From positions 3,933,501 to 3,997,500 of the forward strand of contig JAMJFZ010000818.1 in the NCBI GenBank assembly GCA_026225945.1: a DNA stretch of 64,000 bases. Direction: 5' to 3'. Numbering within the stretch: the first letter of the stretch is position 1; the number at the start of each line of letters is the position of its first letter. The notes under the pieces were generated by a model. That model was not told the DNA's origin. It ran no database searches and worked only from the letters and a program-made list of their open reading frames with translations. This DNA comes from Cricetomys ansorgei (taxonomy: Eukaryota; Chordata; Mammalia; Rodentia; Nesomyidae). This document shows positions 23,101 to 35,505 of this stretch, in pieces. Both the position numbers and the translations under genes were made by a program.

Positions 23101-26100
23101 AACACCTTTACCCACTGAGATGTCTTGCTGGCCCACAAGTTTTGGTTTTGTTTTGTTTTTTTTAAAACAAAACTGTCCAGTGGGGTTAGTGACAGGCTGA
23201 AGGGTGGTTATGTTCAACTGCTTAGACGGGTCCTATCCGGTCTCCCTCGGAGGGTGTGATTTGTTCCCCGCCGTCCCTTTCTGCAGTGCCGTGCCGTGAG
23301 TACCCTGAACGCTTCCGACCGCTGTGACTTTATCAGGACGAATCCGGACTGTCGCAGTGAGGGGGGCTACCTGGACTACCTCGAGGGCATCTTCTGCCAC
23401 TTCCCCCCCAATCTCCTCCCTCTGGCCATCACCCTCTATGTGAGTCTGTGCCCTGGGGACCTGGAAATGGGCAGGTGTCTCCAAGGGGCGTAACTCTCTC
23501 TCCCTTTCTGGTCCCCACCAGGTTTTCTGGCTACTTTACCTCTTTCTGATCCTGGGAGTCACTGCAGCCAAGTTGTGAGTGTGGCCTGGGCCCGTGTCCA
23601 GCTTATAGATGGGAAAATGCGATCCTGAGAGCTGAGATCCAGTGCCCTGGTTTTGGGGAATGATGGGTAGGGGTCAGCCACTGTGAGCATGCTCATAGTT
23701 GGCCATGCATGGTGGAGGGTCCTCACGCATGCCTATGCACGTGCTTACGGAGACTAGAGGTCAATCTCAGGTGTTGTTCTTAAGGACGGCAAGCATTTTG
23801 CTTTTTGAGACAGGGTCTCTCACTGGTCTGGGCTCACCGATCAGGCTAGAACAGCTGGCCAGTGAACCCCTGCCTCCCAAGCTTTTTCACATTGGTCTCA
23901 GGGATTGAACTCGGGCCCTCATGCATTTCAAGCTGGCCAAGTCCCCTCCCTACAGACTCTGACATTTGGCTGTTCCTCCCCCAGCTTCTGCCCTAACTTG
24001 TCAGCCATCTCCACTAGTCTCAGGCTCTCCCACAACGTGGCAGTATCCTTTGACCCAGCTCCCAATAGGAGGGTGGCCAAGGGAGGCAGGGGCAAGGGGT
24101 CGCCTGTGTGGAACCCCCTTGACATACGCCCCCATGGTGTCACCTTCCTGGCTTTTGGGAATGGCGCCCCGGATATCTTCAGCGCCCTAGTGGCTTTCTC
24201 AGACCCACGCACTGCCGGCCTGGCCATCGGGGCTCTGTTTGGTGAGCACATCCCCATTGGAATGTGGAGGTGTTGGGAAACCACCCAGGGTGCCGACTTC
24301 TGAGCTCTGGTCTGCTGTCTTCCAGGCGCAGGGGTGCTGGTCACCACTGTGGTGGCCGGAGGGATCACCATCATGCACCCCTTCATGGCAGCCTCCAGGC
24401 CCTTCCTCAGGGACATCGCTTTCTACATGGTGGCTGTGTTCCTAACCTTCACTGCACTCTGTCTCGGCAGGATCACGCTGGCGTGGGCACTGGGTGAGCA
24501 GTCGGGGGCATTCCAGGACAGAGTCTCTGGAAGTGTCTGGGGACAGAGAGGTTGATTTGATTCAGAGTGACAAACTCTACGTAAGCCGGCAAACGATCAA
24601 GGTCAAGGGAGGGTGGAAGCTGGCGACTTTCGGGTGTGATCCAGACCCCAGGGGTCTCACAGCAAACTCGGTCATTAAGAGGGACCAACGTGAGGGTCGG
24701 GGAAGCCGGCAAGGGACACGAGGCCCAAGGACCAGCCACAGAGGGGGCCAGTTACTCCCCATTTCCCTGGCAAGAAGGGGGGGTGGGTAAATGGGAGCCA
24801 TGCCAGGTAAACCTGGCATGCATTCTAGCCATGGAAGGGAATAGGCCAGAGACAAAGTAGTCCCACAGGGGCATATTGGGGACCATAGCCTAGACTCGCT
24901 TGCTGTTCCGAGGCCCTCCACAGTGGCTTAGGGACTACTGTCCACCCTTGCTTCTTCTCTGATGGAAGGGTCTCGCAGCAGATAGGCAGGAAAGGCAGGG
25001 GACAGAGGGGGAATCGACAACAGCAAGAAAAAGGTACGCAGACTCACAGCGAAGGCCACTCACACGCCAAGACTGGGCCAGGGTGGCACCTGCAGCCTGC
25101 ACGCTGGCTGGTGACGGCCTGCGCCTCTGCCCGCAGGTTACCTGGGCCTCTATGTGTTCTACGTGGCCACGGTCATCATCTGCACTTGGGTCTACCAGCG
25201 GCAGCGCAGCAGGTCTCTGGTCCACTCCATGCCTGGGACGCCCGGTGAGGAACCGCGTCTGAGGGGACACGGGACTGGGCGCCTGTTCTGCCCTTCTGCT
25301 GCCTCTTGTCCCCCGGGTCTGTCTCCGGTCTGGCCATCTCCTTTCCGTGCAGTTTCTACCCTGCCCGGGCCGGATCCTTCCCCGGGCTCAGAACCCTCTC
25401 GCCACAGGTCTCCGTCCGTGGCGCTACCCCACTTGGGGTCAGCGGTACAAGTTGCACGCGCCTCTGGAAGAATCTAGACGAACCCTGTAGGAACATGTAG
25501 AGAGCAGAGACATGCACAGGTGTACATGACACATACAAAATACACAAAAAATGCACAGCACGCAAAACAGGATCCACAGAAAACACGCGTGCGCGCACAC
25601 ACAGACACGAGGGGCACCCGGGATTCGAGCGCTTCACCGCGTACCACTGGGCATGTTATTTGATTCTGTTCCCTCGGCGACACTTCGTTGGTATGGGGAG
25701 TCTTACTTCAGCCTTCTACAGGAAGGAAACAGACCCAGGGAAAAATCTAGTCCTCCCAAGGCCACTGAGCTGGCATAGGGCAGTACCAGACCCCAAAGGC
25801 CGCACCTGGGAACCTGCTAGCCATTCTGTAGCTAGTCTGCATAAAGCCTGTCTGTGTGGCTGCGAGCCTGCAGAGGGCAGCTCCGTCTCATTCCTGGCAT
25901 AGAGCAAGGATTGATGGCCCTCCTACAGGGAGCCTGCTGGGATTTCCCCTCCTCTAGGCAAAGCGATCCCTGAGAATTCAGAACCTGCCCCCCTGCTGTG
26001 TCTGCAGACCCGTGGAAGCTTGGCTGGCAGGTTGGGATGGGAAAGGACAGATTATTCTGAGAGGGGATAAGAGAAAGGATTGGACCTGCCCCTGTCTAAT

Positions 26101-29100
26101 GGGGGCGGAGACCCCTTTCCTCTGAGGCTTCACAGGTTCCAGGCCTAGGGAGAGCTGGAACTTTAGAGGAATGTTCTAGACAAAACAGAAAAGCACTGTA
26201 GTTTGTTGGGTGTGCTAACAGTGTGACTCAGCACTGGGAGGCAGAAGTAGGAGGGTCAGAAGTTCCGGGCTAGGGCCAGCGAGATGGCTCAGCAAGTAAA
26301 GATGCTTGCCACCAAGCCTGATGACCTGGGTTCGAGCCCCAGGCTTGTCATATTGGAAGGAGAGAAGCAACTGCTGCTTAGATGACTTTTGACCTCCACA
26401 CGGGTGCCCTAGCCCACGTGCACAATGCAGACTCCTACACATAACAAATAAACACGTATTTTTAAGTTCTAGGATAGCCTGGGCTACATGGCCAGGAAAA
26501 GAAGGAAAAGAGGAAGCTAGCGTAGCCAGCGGGTGCTGACCCGCCTGCTCGGCATTGAACCGCACCTTGCCACGGCCTGGCGGTTGCGGATGTTCTGCCA
26601 GTCGTACTCCCACAGCGTAGGGACTTCTGAGTGTGCGTGGCCATTGCTGAGAACGCTAAGGGGAAGGGCTCAGGCAGAGCATGTGTCTGGCATGCGCAGG
26701 GTGCAGGGTTCCGTGCCCAGCACTGCACAAAGAGGGCGTGGAGGTGCACGCCTGTAATTGTAGCACCAGGGTGATAAAGTTCAGAGACAGCCTGGGTTAC
26801 ATGAGAGCCTGCTGAGGAAGGAGGGATAAAGAGGAAGGGATGGATGGAGGGAGGGATGGAGGGAAGGCCTGGACATTTGCACGTTAACTCCGGCCTGTCT
26901 CAGAGGTGACACCCCCACCCTTCCCACCCATCATAGTTCCTTCCACAGGGCTCTGGGTGACACAGGGCTTGTTAGCCACCTTCTCCCTGTTCCTATTTCC
27001 TGCAGAGACGTTGTCAGATTCAGAAGAGGACCGGACGTCTTCCAACACCAACAGCTATGACTATAGTGAGCCCTGGGCCCTGGGCCTGTGGGGACAAGGA
27101 CACCAGGAGACCCGCCTCCCCTGGGCCGAGCGCATGCGTGTGTGTGTGTGTGCGCGTGCGCGCACACACCTTGGTTCTCCCACCCTCTGCTGGGATGAGA
27201 GAGTGGGGGGAGGCGAGGGGAATGGGCCTCCCTGGATGTGCCGAGCGTGGTTACATCTGTCCTGCCCGGTACACACAGGAGATGAATACCGGCCTCTGTT
27301 GCTGGCTCAGGAGACCACTGCCCAGATCCTGATCCAAGCCCTGAATCCCTTGGACTACAGGAAGTGGAGAACCCAATCTATGTCTTGCAGGCTCCTGAAG
27401 GTGGCCAAGGTAAGACAGACTCAGGATCCAGGCTCCCAGCCTTGGGACTGTTAGATAGTGTGGGTTTGTTTTTTGTTTTTGTTTTTTTTTTTCCTGTTTG
27501 TCTTTTGAGACAGGGTCTTATTCTGTAGTCCTGGCTGGCCTGGTACTGGCTACCCACCACCTCTGCCTCCTAACCTCTTAAGGTTAAAGATGTATGCCAC
27601 CCCCCACCCCCCCACTACTGTGACTTTCCAGGTGAAGAGTTGAGTCCACTGAAATGCCCCTTTGATGGCCAGCATGGGATACAGTGGGGAAACTGAGTCC
27701 CCAAGCTTGGCTCATGATCTGATCCAGGACTCTCTACTCTCTAGAGAAAGAAGACAAGTGTCTGTCCGGGGCAGGGAAACCCAGGAGGGGTCCCAAGCCA
27801 CACCCAGGAGTTACAGCCACCACCAGAGTCAGGAGTCAGATCTTGTCAGCTCCTAGAGGCAATGGGTGGCCTGGGTAGATTTGGGGCCTTGTCAGTCTCA
27901 GGAATAAAGAGAGAATTATGTTTGTACCCCTGTGGCTATGACTTTATCTGAGCCCCATTTTCCTTCAGCATACAATGGGGGTCGTGGGGCTGGGGACATC
28001 CTTGTTGGTGGAAGCGCCTGCGTAGCACACGTGAAGCTTTGCGTCTGCGTCCCATCCCCATACGGCACAGATGAGGTGTGGTGGGCAGGCCTCCAATCCT
28101 GGCACTGAGGAGGCGGAGGCAGAGATGGGGCCAGCGAGTATGGAGCATGTCCCGCTCGCTCCTGGGTGCTCTGCAGCAATAGAGCACTCCAAAATTCAGG
28201 GGCGGGAGGGGGGGGAAGGGGGTTCTGCTGCACCCTCCCCTTCCAGCTGACACCCTCCCCCTCCCCACTGACACCCCCTCCGCCTCCCCCAGTTGCCCGT
28301 GGAGTTCCTGCTGTTGCTCACAGTACCTGTCGTGGACCCGGACAAGGAAGATCGGAACTGGAAGCGGCCACTCAACTGTCTGCATCTGGTCATCAGCCCC
28401 CTGTTCCTGGTCCTCACCCTGCAGTCGGGAGTCTGTGAGTACCACTCCCCCACTGCCCCCCTCCTATCCCAGAGTCTCTTCAGAGCAGAATCCAGGGCAT
28501 GCTCATCCAAGGGATTTCCCTGATCAGTGGACCAGTCCTGCTGCCTGCAGACGGAACTGTAAACAGGTTCCCAAGCCAAGTGGTTCCCAGGCCAAGTCCA
28601 GCCCTCTGCTGTGTTTGTCCCCATCAGAGATGGAGGAGGGATGGGGGATGGGCAAGACTCAGAGATGACACTCTGGCCTAGCAGCTGGGGCGCTGGGTTT
28701 CCTGTCTGATATTCCTACTAAAAGAAAAAATTACAGAACAAGGCTGAGCATGGTAAATCCCAGCACTTGGGAGGCAAAAGCAGGCTGAACTCTGAATTTG
28801 AGGCCAGCCTCGTCTATGTAGTGCGATCCAGGCCAGCCAGGACTGTACAGTGAGTCACTGTCCTAAAAAAAAAAAAAAGAAATCACAGAATAGGAGATTT
28901 CGCACCAAATTCCAGCTTTATCATCTGGAGATCTGGGCCAGAGCCCAGAGCGGCTCTCTGAATGGATGTAAGCAGCGTGTGTGGTCCCAGACCCCTCCCA
29001 GACCTCAGAGTGACTTGCTGGCCGCAGTGGCCTTTCCCCCGTTGGCTCCAGAATGGCGGTTTCATTTCTGCCTTGTTCTGGCTGAGGAACACACAGACTC

Positions 29101-32100
29101 ACCAGGCTCTTTCTAGTCTTTTACCCCTGTTTTTTCTTGTTGTCTGAGGTGAGTAACTCACACTACTCATTCCTCTTGGGTGTCTCAAGTCTGGTGAGTG
29201 GGAGTCTGAGGGCAGAGGCGTGGGTGAGCGTCATGTGAGTTTCATGCCAGGTGAAGCCAGAAACCATGAGTGAGCGCCCAGTTTATCAAAGGACGCAGGC
29301 CTGGGGGGTGTGATTAGGAGGGAGATAAGGGTACCTGGGAGCCCGGTCCCTTACAGCCTCTGTCCCCCGACCAAGGCAAGGCTGGAGCTTCGTTTTTACT
29401 CAATTGACTTCCTTTACTCTTGTGCTTGGATGGAACCCAGGCCTTCACACAGCCAAGCGTAGACATGCCTGAGCTATAGCCCCAGACCTCACTCTTTTAT
29501 TTGAGGTAGTCTCAGTATGTAGCCTAGGCTGGCCATGAACTCACTACATAGCAGAGGGTGACCGTAAACTCCCAATCATCCTGCCTCCATCTCTCGAATG
29601 CTGATTACAGGCGTGCCCCACCATGTCTGGTGTATGTGGTGCTGCAGAAGGAAACCAGGGCGCCATGCATGCTGGGTACACTGTCTACTGCTTCCTCGGC
29701 ACCATGCCCCCCACCTTTCATTTTGTTTTGTTTTATTTTTGGAGACAGGGTTTCTCTGCTGTAACTCTGGCTGTCCTGGAATCTGTAGACCAGGTTGGCC
29801 TCAAACTCGCAGAGATTCACCTGCCTCTGTCTCCTGAGTGCTGGGATTAAAGGCATGTGCCACTACCACCGCCCAGAAGTTTTCCTGGCATTTTGAGACA
29901 GTGTCTTATATTCCCTGGCAGTCCTGAGCTCTAGGTAGCTGAGGCTGGCCTTGAACTTCTGAACTCACCCAGAGCCCCTGTGTCACTGTGGGAGCTGGCG
30001 GGAGGAAGTGGGGAGCCAGTGGGGTGGGGGTCCCAGCTCCCTTTCTTGTCCCACAGATGGGATCTATGAGATCGGCGGCCTCTTTCCTGTCTGGGGTGTG
30101 GTGGTAATCGTGGGTACAGCCCTGGCCTCAGTGACTTTTTTTGCCACATCTAACAGAGAGCCCCCAAGACTGCACTGGGTAAGGACTGGAGGCCTCCGAG
30201 GGGCGGCCTGGGTGTGTTTCTGGGGTGGTTTGGTGAACGGTCGCATCTACTCTGAAGGGGAGCTGAACCCCAAGCCATTTGCTATGTAGACTTCTTTTTA
30301 CTGTGGGCAGAATGGGATTATTTTATTGAGATATTACTCATGTGCCATACATTTTGCCCGTTTTAAGCTTTTACGCTTTTAGGTTTTGTGTTTGTTTGTT
30401 TGCTCCATTATCTTTTGTGTTTTTCAGATTTATTTATTCTATGTGTCTGAGTGGCTTTTGCATGTGTGTCTGCGCACCCTGTGCGTGCCTGGTACCCTGA
30501 GTGGCCAGAAGAGGGCGCTGGAGTTGCTTGTGGTTATGGGACTGACCCAAATCCTCGGCAAGAACACGACAGAGCCATGGCTTCCAGTCCCTGATTTTGT
30601 TGTTTTCTGACACAGAGCCTATGTAGCCCAGAATGACCTTGAACTCTTGATCCCCCTGCCTCCACTTCCCAGTGCTGTGCCCCACACCAGTTTCCCTTGT
30701 GTTTCACGGGGCTGAGGTGGAACTCGGGTTCTGAGGCGCCCTAAGACGGCGCTCTGTGTACAGATGTGTCCATCACATCCAGAGCTGTGCAACCACCAGC
30801 CAGTGTCGACCATCCCGCCGCCTCAGAACTGTGTCTGTCAGCAGCTGCCTCTCCAGCCGTTTTTCTCTCTCTAGATGTGCCTATTCTGGATCTTTCTTCC
30901 CCCACTTCTCTCTTTTAAAAAATTATTTGTTATGTGTGTGCATGCGCCATGGTGCGTTTATGGAGGTCAGAGATAACCTGCGGAAGTTGGCTTTCTCCTT
31001 CTACCGGGTGGGTTTGGGGGATCGAACTCACTCAGGCTGTCAGGCTTGACAGCCATGCGTTCCTTTTACCCTCCTTCCATCCCTCTATCCCTCCTTCCTT
31101 CCCTCCTTCCTTCCCTCCCTCCATCCCTCCCACCTTCCCTCCCTCCCTCCCTCTATCCCTCTATCCCTCCCTCCCTCTATCCCTCTATCCCTCCCTCCCT
31201 CCCTCCCTCTCTCCATCCCTCCCTCCCTCCCTCCATCCCTCCATCCCTCCCTCCTTCCCTCCATCCCTCCCTCCTTCCCTTCCTCCCTCCCTCCCTCATG
31301 GTGCCGTCTTACCACTGAACCCTCCTTTGGGGTCTTGCTCTGTTGGCTGGACTTGAAGTTGAGATGCTCCCACCTTGGCCTCTTCTGTCCTGCTGACTGA
31401 AGCCCCAGCTCCATTCTGGACATCAAGGGCATCACAGTAGAACATGCCTTTCGTGCCTGGTGTCTTTAGATGACAGTTGTGTCTTCACGGGTCGTCCCTG
31501 CTGTCATATATAGCCCCTTCCTTTTCTGATGACGGCACCCAGGACTTCGCTCCTGCCAGACGAGCACCCCTCAAACCCAGCCTCCTTCATCTATCTGGGT
31601 CCCGCTGCCATTGCTACGAGTATGCCTCAGTGACTAGCATGCCCTTTGCTTGGGCTAGTTGGCTGTTAGAAATATGATACATATTTAATTTTTTTACTTT
31701 TGTTTTTTCAAGACAAGGTTCCTCTGTTGTAGCTCTGGCTGTCCTGGAACTCACTCTGTAGACCAGGGTGGCCTCGAACTCACAGAGATCCACCTGCCTG
31801 TGCCTCCCGAGTGCTAGGATTAAAGGTGTCTGCCACTAGATCCAGGGCTGGCAAGGTGGCTCAGTGGGTCAAAGTATCTGCCACAGAGTCTGACGGCTTG
31901 AGTTCGTTCCCCAGAAGCCACATGATGGAGAGAAGTGACTCCTGACCACTGTTCTCTCTAGTCCACATTTTGCCACCCACCCCTCCCACCCACCCCCACC
32001 CCCACCACATACACACACAAATAAGTAGAACAAATATTTTTTACAATGTAGAGAGCCAGATGTGGAAGTGCATGTCTTTCATCCCAGCACTTGAGAGCAG

Positions 32101-35100
32101 AGGCAGGAGGATTATGTTCAAGACCATAATCAGCTATGTAGGGAGTGTGAAGTCAGCCTGTGCTAAGTGAGACCCTCGGTCAAAGGGAGCAGGGTGTAAT
32201 TCCCTCCCCCAAATAGCACTGAGCTAACCTTTATTGATTACTTACCGTGTAATAAGCACTAATGAACTCAACTGTAAGCTCGTGAGTCTTGGGTAATGTC
32301 AGGCAAGTACTCTGGCACTGGGTCATACCCCGGCCTGAGTGGTAGATGCCTGCTACCCAGCTTACAGATAGGGACCTGAGGCTGTGTCCTGCTGGGGACC
32401 AACTGGAGATCTCCACTCCCTCTGCAGCTCTTTGCTTTCCTGGGCTTCCTGACCAGCGCCCTGTGGATCAATGCAGCCGCCACTGAGGTGGTGAACATCT
32501 TGCGGTCCCTGGGCGTGGTCTTCTGCCTGAGCAACACTGTCCTAGGGCTCACCCTCCTGGCTTGGGGGAATAGTATTGGAGGTGACTTGGGGCTCTGGGG
32601 TGGCTTTTCCCTTCCCTAGCCACAGTTATATCTAGAGACAATACCTAGGGTATGTACCCTCAGCACCAATGGGGTGGCTACTGTTGTTTTTAAGTGACTA
32701 TCAGTGGGCATTGGGGGAGGGTCACTAAACCACCACTGGACTAGAACATTCCATAGAGGCCTTCCTAGATTGATGCCTGGACACTCCGTGGCTCCCCAAA
32801 GTTCAAGCAGGATGTGAAACCTATTATAGCCAATCATACTTAATGTGTAAGGGGGAGGGGTCACATACACCAACCTAAAGCCCTAAACCACAACAGCCAG
32901 TTATGGCTGACCAGGCTGCACACTGAACAGGAACATTCTAGCAAGGAGCTGGGAGTCCAGCACCTCACTGTCCTTCAGTTCAACTCTGTGCATCTTACCT
33001 AAAGCACACGCAGGTGCTCTGAGGGCTAATGCTACACCCCAAGTTTGCTCCCAATGAGGGAGTGCAGTAAAAGGAATTACACAGACAGGGGCATCTTAGA
33101 GGATGCTGGGTTCCCCATGGGGGGGCCTTTATCAATGTTTGCTGCCTGACTGTCTATGCAGGAGCCTGCCACTCAACACAGCCTACTCTCTCTGCAGATG
33201 CGTTCTCAGATTTCACTCTGGCCCGTCAGGGCTACCCGCGGATGGCGTTCTCCGCCTGTTTCGGTGGCATCATTTTCAGTATCCTTTGTGGGGCCTGTCT
33301 GAGCTTCTGTGTGCTGTCCCAGCTCTGAGAGTCACAGGTGGGCTCTTGGGACTGGCCAGGGACCTGTGGCTTCACCTTTGTAGGTGGGGCATTGAGATTC
33401 ACCCTGCTAGGACTCCTGACCCTCGGGCTAGTAGGAAGAAACCTGGAATGATCCATAGGGATGGCCTTAGCCCCTAGCCTGCTCCATCTTCAGCTTCTAT
33501 ATGGCTCAGCGGTGGTCACTTAGCCTCAGTTTCCCCATCTGCTGAGTGTTCACAAGTACCAGGCATTTCTGACACCTCATTTGACCCCCACAGGCTGAAT
33601 GTGAAATGAGCACTTGATACCCATTTTATTGGAGGTATGAGCATCAGGGGTCCCTGGACGTAGATGGTAAAGAAGGCCATGCACTGAGGTAGTTGCCCTC
33701 TGAGCCCATGACTGGGGGTGAGGGCTGGGAGATAGGGCTGTAAGGCTGGGCTGTGGGCTACAGCAAAGCTTCCTGAACTGGCTGCAGACATCCTGGTGGG
33801 CGTAGGGCTGGGCTGCCTGCTGCAGATCGCCCGGAACCATGCCTCGGAGGTGAAGGTGAGACGACCGTGGAGGGATGGCTAGTGAGGTTGCAGAATATCT
33901 TGAAAATAGTTTGCACAGGGATTAGAAAAAGTGTTTCCGTGCAAGCCAAGTAACTAGGATAGAGCTTGCGTGAAATGTGCAGGAGGCCCGTGGCTCTGGT
34001 CCTGGGCCCATCACCGAAGGCTTTTGCTGTATAAATGAGCGGGGTGTCTCTCTGGGCCTCAGTTTGCTAGTGAAATGGAGTGATGACACACCCCAACTTC
34101 CTGGATTAACGTGCATGGGGGGAGAGCCTGAGCTGGAAGTCAGATCCAACACTGCCTGCAGGGAGGACCTGGAAGAAGAGATGTGTCCAGAAGGCGGGGC
34201 CCAGCTTATTAAGGGAGGGTTCTTAAACACACAGAATGGCCCGGGTAATTACCAAGACTTTTCCTGAGGTGCAGGAGATGAGTATTTTAGAGGGAGTCGT
34301 GTCTGGGAATCTGCAATTTGCAGAGGTCTGGGGAATGAACCTATGGCTCACACATGCTAAGTGTGCATTATACACCATTGCACCCCTAACCCTGGGATCT
34401 GCATGTGTGTATACAGTTATACACCTGTGCTGAAGGTGGATATTGAGAGACCTTCTATGACTGTCTTCCTTAGTCCCTCCAGACAAGGTGATCACTGAAC
34501 CTGGAGCTCAATGATTTGGGGTTAGGCTGGTGGCCAGACAGCCGCAGCAATCCTCCTGTCTCTACCTACCTCTAAGTGCTGGGGTTACAGGCATGTCAGG
34601 GGGACCCAAACTCGGGGCCTCATGAGGTTTGTGCAGCACACGTTATTACACACTGAGCCATCTCCTTAGCCACACCTCTTTCCTTTGACACAGGCTCGCG
34701 TGTAGCCCAGGCTGGCCTTGAACTTGCTGCGTCGCTAAGGAACCCTCCTGTCTGTACCTCCTGAGTGCTGAGCTTGGCATGCATGTGAGCCACCGTGCCT
34801 TGTTAATGCAGAGCAGGGCAAACACTCAGCAACTGAGCTAGTCTCAGACTAGACTCTGCATTTTACACAAGGTTCTTTTAGGAGCCCGCTGTATGTTATA
34901 TAAGGATTCTACCTAAGGCTGGACAACTCCAGCAGGCAGGGCTGGGCAACCAGTGCAGGCGTGTGGGCCTCCTCAGGCCAGATACCCCAGGTGCCCGGGC
35001 AGGATGCCTCGGTGACATTCTACAGCAGTGACCTTCCTAACGCTGCGACCCTTTAATACAGTTCCCAGGTCGTGCTGACCCCCAACCGTAAAGTAATTTT

Positions 35101-35450
35101 CGTTGCTACTTCGTAACTGTAGTTTTGCTACTGTTATGAACTGTAATGTAAATATCTGATACGCAGATGGTCTTAGGTGACCCGCGTGAAAGGGTTGTTC
35201 GACCCACAGGTTGAGAACAGCTGTTCTATTGGACGATGTTGGTTGCACAAAGCAAACCCTGCACACCCCGTGTGAGTGCCGGGAATGCACCTGGGGCTGC
35301 CTGTACTGTGGTTCCACCAAGGACAGCACTGGTAAAGGGCCTGACAGCAAATGCTAAACACACACACACATTCATACAGCTGCCGTTCCTTCAGCTCTCC
35401 ATTCAAACATGGAAGGGTGGAAAGACGTGTCTAATGAACAGTCCCACACC

Positions 35451-35505
<55 letters not shown>

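Larger units (their letters stand above)
16200..23286 (+). other. Slc8b1: SLC8B1 intron 2
   Basis: 7.1 kb, the largest SLC8B1 intron. Contains a 520-bp TG-rich satellite, B1/B2 SINEs, MIR-like traces and unclassified unique stretches (18256-19400, 20170-21880). No conserved exon was recognised. Confidence 0.75.
28435..30056 (+). other. Slc8b1: SLC8B1 intron 11
   Basis: 1.6 kb with one forward B1 and two reversed SINEs; the rest (about 28880-29490) is unclassified. No exon seen. Confidence 0.6.
30179..32427 (+). other. Slc8b1: SLC8B1 intron 12
   Basis: 2.2 kb dominated by a reversed B2, a pyrimidine-rich satellite, a reversed B1 and forward B3 and B1-like SINEs. No exon seen. Confidence 0.65.

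Noticed and set aside
23905..24303. A 132-codon open frame spanning SLC8B1 exons 5 and 6
   Set aside because: It reads through the acceptor of exon 5, the 93-nt U12 intron and the donor of exon 6. The conserved protein requires splicing; only the exonic parts were kept.
24326..24555. Overlapping frames in SLC8B1 exon 7
   Set aside because: Only the frame continuing GALFG-AGVLV matches NCLX; the others are shadows.
30934..31356. Pro/Ser-rich frames (PSIPPS repeats)
   Set aside because: Translation of the pyrimidine satellite inside an SLC8B1 intron.
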